64,000 nt of DNA from Periconia sp. R9002 (lineage: Eukaryota > Ascomycota > Dothideomycetes > Pleosporales > Periconiaceae). Made by a program: the position numbers and the translations under genes. Location: positions 124,001 through 188,000 of the forward strand of contig JAMAHW010000024.1 in assembly GCA_023627715.1 (NCBI GenBank). Reading direction: 5' to 3'. This document shows positions 59,108 to 64,000 of this stretch, piece by piece. Numbering within the stretch: position 1 is the stretch's first letter; the number at the start of each line of letters is the position of its first letter. Under the pieces are notes generated by a model that saw only the letters and a list, made by a program, of their open reading frames with translations, ran no database searches and was not told the origin of the DNA.

Positions 59108-59555
59108 GAGGTGCGGTGTGAAGATTCCCTTTAGTTTTCGGGTTTCACGTTTGCTATTGCTTGATGTTGTGAAGAGTTGAGGGGGTTTCTTGAGTTCATT
59201 AGATTCTCGGGATAAGTAAGAGACGGAGGTGAAGAATCGGGGTGGTGGAGAAAATGGGGAGATGGGTGGTGAGTGTTGACTGGCATTCCTTTTCTTTGTT
59301 TCTTGTTTTCTGCTATTACTTTTTTTTTTCTTCGCCAGCCAAAAAAGATTGGGGGCTCTGTGTGGTTCGACTTTCTTGTTTCTCAGTTTTATATATTCCT
59401 CCCTTCCTGTATTGCTCTCCCATTCTTCCCAACGTTACAAACCTTTCGATCCTACTCGTGAGTAGGTAACCTAATTAATAGAATTGCTCACCGTAGAGAT
59501 TGGAAATCATTCCTACCCCCTATCCAAATTATATGTACCTAACCACCCTCCCCCT
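59108..59555. other. Convergent 3' intergenic region
   Basis: Two 3' UTRs meet here (EFR3 and the oxygenase). A T-run lies at 59322. No gene. Confidence 0.45.
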
Positions 59556-61485
59556 TCACACCTCCCACCCCTCAACCCCACTCAACTCCCCAACCCCCTC
59601 CCCCCTCCTTACCATCTCCCTCTGCCACTTCATCCCCCCAACCGCCCCCCTCACCTCCCCCAACCTACCCCCCTCCCCCCTCTCCGCCCTCCACCCCTCC
59701 ACCTCCTCCTCCCCCACAAAATTCCCATGCAACCCCAACCTCAACTTCACCGGCAAATGCACCACCGCGACAGGCCCCTTGCTCACCTCCAACGCCTCAA
59801 ACACCAAAATATCATTCCGTAACACATCCAAATGGTTCAACAGCACAATGATATACCCGTCGCCTTCGTCCGCGTCAGCGTCGCGGGGCACAAAGACGGG
59901 TTCTTGGAAGGTGGAGGTTGGACCCGCCCAGTAGACGTCGGACGTCGACATCGTGGCCCAGTCGAAGTGGCCGAGCACGTTGAAGAGGCCGCCGGAGGGC
60001 GGGCCGCAGGTGGAGAAGTTGTAGGGGCGGGAGGGGTCGATTATGCATTGCCAGAAGTGCCGGTAGGGGCGCGTGGTGTAGCGGTCGTCTATGCGGGAGA
60101 ATTCGCCGTTGACTGTTGTGTTTGTGGGTTAGTAGGGACGTTGGTGGACGGGATGGGGGGAAGAGAGGGAGGAGGGGGGACTTACTGCCGTAGGTTTTTG
60201 TGGGTGTGATGCGTGTGTGGGATGGGAGGGATGGGTCGAGGGTCCAGCGGTGGGTGTCGGAGGAGAGGGCGTTGCGTTGCGGGAGCGTGGTTGGGGTGGG
60301 GTTTGTGGGGACGTTGTCGGGCGGGAACCAGTAGAAGACGTTGGAGGTTGCGACCTAAGAGGGGTGAGTGGGTGGAGGGATGGGAGGTTAGGAGGTAGGG
60401 TGAGGCTTACGGTTAAGTCGACGATGATTTTGCCTGTGGAGTCTTCGTAGGCGCCTGCGATGTGGCCGTGGAAACCTGGAGTTCGGTCGTTCAGTTTGTA
60501 TTTCCCCAGAACAACACGAGAAAAAAAAAGAAAATGGATCGAGGTAAATGAGGACAGAAAGGGGCATACCATTATCCGCCCGAAACCACCGAATATCCTC
60601 CCTCTTCCCCCCTCTCCTCGGCACAACCCCATACCACTGATCCTCGTCCGGATCCCACGCAAAGCAATTCCCACCCCGTTTCATCCTCTCGACATCCACC
60701 TTCAACGGCGTGAGCGGCAACACGAGCCAATTCCTCGTAAGCGCGCAATCGTGAATCATGCCGCAAAACGGGGCCTCGTACCACGCCTCCTCCGTCTTGA
60801 CCCCGTCCTTATCGATCGTGTAGACCACAATCTCACGACTCCCGTCCGCGCCGTCGCCGCCGGCTTGGTACCCAAACCCCACCATTTCCCCCGTCTCCGG
60901 GTCGATCTTCGGGTGCGCGGTGAAGGTCGGACTCGTGACTTGGCCCTCGAAGTCGTAGCGGCCGATGGTGTCGAGGGTGGTTGGGTCCATTGCGAAGGGC
61001 GGGCCGTCTTCCTTTGTCGCGAGCAGCATGCCGCGCCAGAAGATCACGTTCGTATTCGACGCCGTGCGCACGATGCCCTTTACCATTTCGTTGTCCGTGA
61101 ACGGGTTGCGGTACTTCCCCAGCAGTGCTTGCCGCGCTTTCGTTTCGGCTTTGAACCGGTCCGTCTGCACGTAGCGCTGCTTGAAGTTGACATGGCCGTT
61201 GGAGAAGTGGAAGGCGGACACGGACCCGTCGCCGTTGAAGTGGATGTCTTCTTCGTAGATGGGTGGGAAGCGGTGGTCGGGTTGGATGCGGTAGAAGGTG
61301 CCGTTTATGGAGGGCGGGATGATGCCCGTGGTTTCGAGCTGGAAGATGTCGGCTTCGAGGCGGGAAGGTTTGTTGAAGCCGGTGAAGAAGGGGGTGGAGG
61401 GGAAGGTGGTTTGGGCGGTTGTGGTGCGTTTGGAGGAAGTGTAGGCTGGGGGTGGGGGGGTGGCGAGGGAGAAGATGTGTGCCAT
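59556..61485 (-). CDS. Carotenoid/stilbene-cleaving oxygenase (RPE65 family)
   Basis: Exons, in coding order, are 61485-60570, 60475-60411, 60354-60186 and 60112-59556, giving 568 residues. The start [10 protein letters not shown] is preferred over an in-frame ATG 150 bases upstream. The four iron-binding histidines are visible: H191 (TFTAHPKID), H245 (GMIHDCAL), H308 (GFHGHIAG) and H512 (LGLHGNF). The seven-bladed propeller start ([15 protein letters not shown]) also fits. Fungal members cleave either carotenoids or stilbenes such as resveratrol. The ER-free, soluble form and lack of a carotenoid gene neighbour favour a stilbene- or lignostilbene-type substrate, but this is inference. It is divergent from the decarboxylase at 62450. 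Confidence 0.87.
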
Positions 61486-62449
61486 TTTTGGGTGTTTTGA
61501 TATGGTTTGTTTGGTGTTGAGTTGGCGTTTTTCTCTTCTTGTTCTTAGTTTTCTTCTTTCTCTGCAGAGATTTGTTGAAAAATATGTTGGTTTTTTCTCT
61601 TCTTCAATTTCGATGAACGAAGGGTGAACATCCACATAGTATTCGAAATCCTTCGAATGTCAACGAAGATCAATTCACTCTATTGTCGAACCTCACCAAT
61701 TCCTTCGCTTTCACAAAAAAATCCGACAATACCAATACCATGTATGTATATCACTCTGTCAACCCTCACACCAATCCCTACACGGGTATAACCACGCGTA
61801 TTCCCCAGCACGCCACACCCCGCGTGCCGTGCCATGCCACGCCCACGCATATCTCCCGTTCCCTTCGCACCAAAATGTGGGGAGCTCAAGCGGGGTAACC
61901 CAGCCCATCCAGACCCTCTTCAAACGTACCCCTGGAAACGAACAGGGGGAAGGTTACGCGTGATTGATGTACGGTACCTAGGTACAGTAGTGGGTACGTG
62001 TGTGTCGGAGGGATGGGCCCGAGTCGAGGACCGGGAAAGGATACGGTTGTGAGTGAGGGGTCGGCGGGATGCGACCGTATGGAAAGGAGGAAGGAGCTTT
62101 GAGTACCGAGCGCCGAGATGGGAAGGGAGGTGTTGGGTGGGGGAGCTTCTGCGAGGAGGGCGGCTATGCGGGGAGGTAGGTGTACATACGGATCATGAGT
62201 GGTAGGTGACCGGGTTGGGTGAGTGTGTGGTTTTCTGTTGTGAGGATTTGACGGGGGAGGAATTTCAATGTTGCGATAGTCACATCAGTAATGAAGGTAT
62301 CTTGACTTAGAGGAAGTAACAAAATATTTTGATAACATAGTCGATATTCAGCAGCTACTACTACACTTATTCATATCCTTTTCCGTTCAACAAGTAAACC
62401 CGGCGACCTTCCAAGCAACCAAACACCTACCCCCTTCACCACCGCAAAA
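61486..62449. promoter_or_regulatory. Divergent promoter region, oxygenase and decarboxylase
   Basis: These 964 bases separate two divergent starts. The palindrome GTACCTAGGTAC lies at 61974-61985. Co-regulation is possible; no known factor site is assigned. Confidence 0.4.
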
Positions 62450-63605
62450 ATGAAAGGCACAATCGCAATCGAAGAAGCCATAATCGACCCAGCCGGCGTA
62501 GAAGCCCACACCTTCGCGCAATTCCAATCCCTGATGCGACCCGGAAGCGACACTTCCAGCGGCCTCTCCGCGCACGAACAGCGCCTCCTCGACATCCACG
62601 GCGACCGCCTCACCCAAATGGACGCCCACGGTGTAGAATACATGCTCCTCTCCCTCACCTCCCCAGGCGCCCAAGGCGAGCCCGACCCTTCCAAAGCCAA
62701 CAAACTAGCCCAAGTCGCAAACGACTACCTCTCCGGCGAAGTCAAAAAGAACCCAAAGCGCTTCGGCGCGCTGGCTGCGCTATCCATGCATAATGCCACA
62801 GACGCTGCGACGGAATTACGCCGCGCGATTACAGAGCTCGGGATGTTCGGTGGTTTGGTGAATGACTTCCAATCCAAAGGTAGTCAAGCAGAAGAGAAAG
62901 TGTACTTCGACACGCCCGACTACGACGAGTTCTGGAAAACGGTCGAAGAGTTGGACGTCCCTATTTACTTCCATCCGCGATACGCGATTCCGCAGGATCT
63001 GGCAAAGGGGACAAAGTATGGCGATAGGAAGCATTTGCTGGGTGCGGGTGTGCAGTTCCATCTCGATTTGAGCTGGCATTTGTATGCGGTTTGTAGTTCG
63101 GGGGTTTTGGATCGGTTTCCGGGGGTTAAGATTGTGGCGGGGCATTTGGGGGAGGGGTGAGTATCCTTTCCATTCTGTTCTTGGTCTTGGTATGAATGAA
63201 TGAGTGACTAAGATGTTGACTGTTAGCATAGGATACCGTTCAACCTATGGAGGGCGACGCATTGGATCAACCATCCGTTCAAGCGCGGACATAGACCGAT
63301 GAAGCACGATTACTCCTACTACTGGACTCATAACGTGTTCATTTCGACGTCTGGGAACTTCAACACGAGGGGGTTGAAGTTTTGCATTGAGGAGTTGGGG
63401 GTCGAGCGGTGTCTTTTTGCGATAGGTATGTATTTTGGATTTTGAGGGAGACTGAGTGGCTGATGATCTCGTTGCAGATACGCCGTATGAGACTGTTGAG
63501 GAGGGTCAGAATTGGTGGAAGACGGTGGATTTGCCGGAGGATCAGAAGGATGCGGTTGCTAGGCGGAACGCTATTAGGTTGTTTAGGTTGCCGTTGAAGG
63601 AGTAG
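62450..63605 (+). CDS. Amidohydrolase-family decarboxylase (2,3-dihydroxybenzoate decarboxylase-like)
   Basis: Exons 62450-63156, 63232-63425 and 63478-63605 join in phase to give 342 residues. The start KGTIAIEEA puts Glu8 where fungal 2,3-dihydroxybenzoate decarboxylases have their metal ligand; H175 (IYFHPRY), H232 (VAGHLGEG) and D301 (FAIDTPYE) match the other metal and catalytic positions of that family. The STSGNF and LFRLPLKE ends are also typical. Members remove CO2 from dihydroxybenzoates, salicylate or gamma-resorcylate without cofactor other than a divalent metal. Exact substrate is not certain. Cytosolic; no targeting signal. Confidence 0.86.
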
Positions 63606-64000
63606 GGGATGCATGGGGTGTTTGAGTATATATACGAATCAAACCAGTGCAATCATTGATCGGTCAATTTTTGCAACCTCTCACATGGGGATGTTAATTT
63701 TTGTTCACGATGTACGATTGAATTAGTGGGACTATCGCGTTGGAGTTTTTTATTCATTGCAAAGGATTGATTGAAATCATTTGCAGTATCAATCTAGGTA
63801 TCAAATCACACGAGGCGTTCTTACACATAGGTAGATATTTGTGAGATTATGCTATCGAATGAAAAAGTATCGTCGCACTATTGAAATCATGATGCCTGTG
63901 TCGCAAATCGCCATTTAGAGTAAGCAACATGTGCTGTACGATCACTGTTGTTTCCCTTCGTATAGCGTGGTGTGCATGTGCACTATATGTGTATATATTT
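63606..64000. other. Terminal region without a supported gene
   Basis: AT-rich sequence after the decarboxylase stop. No gene or RNA is seen before the window ends. Confidence 0.4.

Noticed and set aside
60460..61500. Long plus-strand open frame (346 codons) antisense to the oxygenase gene
   Set aside because: It is the shadow of a GC-rich coding exon; the opposite strand has clear catalytic histidines and splice sites.
1..64000. Secondary-metabolite cluster or CRISPR array
   Set aside because: No polyketide, peptide or terpene synthase core enzyme and no regularly spaced identical repeats are present.

Overview
The window is nuclear DNA of a filamentous ascomycete (Pezizomycotina). Genes are broken by short introns (about 50-70 nt in most cases) with GTRNGT-type donors, CTAAC-like branch sites and YAG acceptors. 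Several families are typical of this group: ARS-binding protein 2, an Efr3 with a long low-complexity tail, a Gfd2-like exonuclease with an RGG tail, and fungal-type C2H2 proteins. AT-rich, TpA-rich blocks and C-to-T-type stop codons suggest repeat-induced point mutation (RIP). I lean towards Dothideomycetes but cannot prove the class. Exon coordinates were worked out by hand from splice signals and reading phase.

Layout. 0.5-16.2 kb is mostly ordinary housekeeping: abp2 (+), an Scd6/Lsm14-type mRNP protein (-), a PEX39-like protein with a KPWE motif (+), a small fungal kinase (+), a peroxisomal adenine nucleotide carrier (-), and a divergent transporter pair (NCS1 purine-cytosine permease -, MFS drug:H+ antiporter +). 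16.2-25 kb is a decayed accessory stretch: a 3' gene fragment beside an AT-rich RIP-like block, an orphan coiled-coil protein, a second kinase type, and a shredded Ty1/Copia element with an internal pair of direct repeats. 25-39.6 kb returns to conserved genes: an orphan fungal protein, a very long ING/PHD protein, a Gfd2-like DEDDh exonuclease, a C2H2 protein and a zinc-finger REX-type exonuclease.

40.7-50.1 kb is the most unusual part. It holds a pseudokinase, its intact kinase paralogue, a secreted lectin/aerolysin-like protein with an early stop near its end, and a large secreted orphan protein with a stop inside its signal peptide. Both stops sit where a C-to-T change at CpA would put them. 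51-63.6 kb is conserved again: a BOR1 borate transporter, a mitochondrial protein with an IF-3-like segment, EFR3, and a divergent pair of a carotenoid/stilbene-cleaving oxygenase and a dihydroxybenzoate-type decarboxylase.

Functional links I consider plausible: PEX39-like and ANT1 both serve peroxisomes; the oxygenase/decarboxylase pair may act in one aromatic catabolic route; the kinase/pseudokinase paralogues and the two secreted proteins form a lineage-specific accessory block. I see no CRISPR array, rRNA gene, convincing tRNA or biosynthetic core enzyme.
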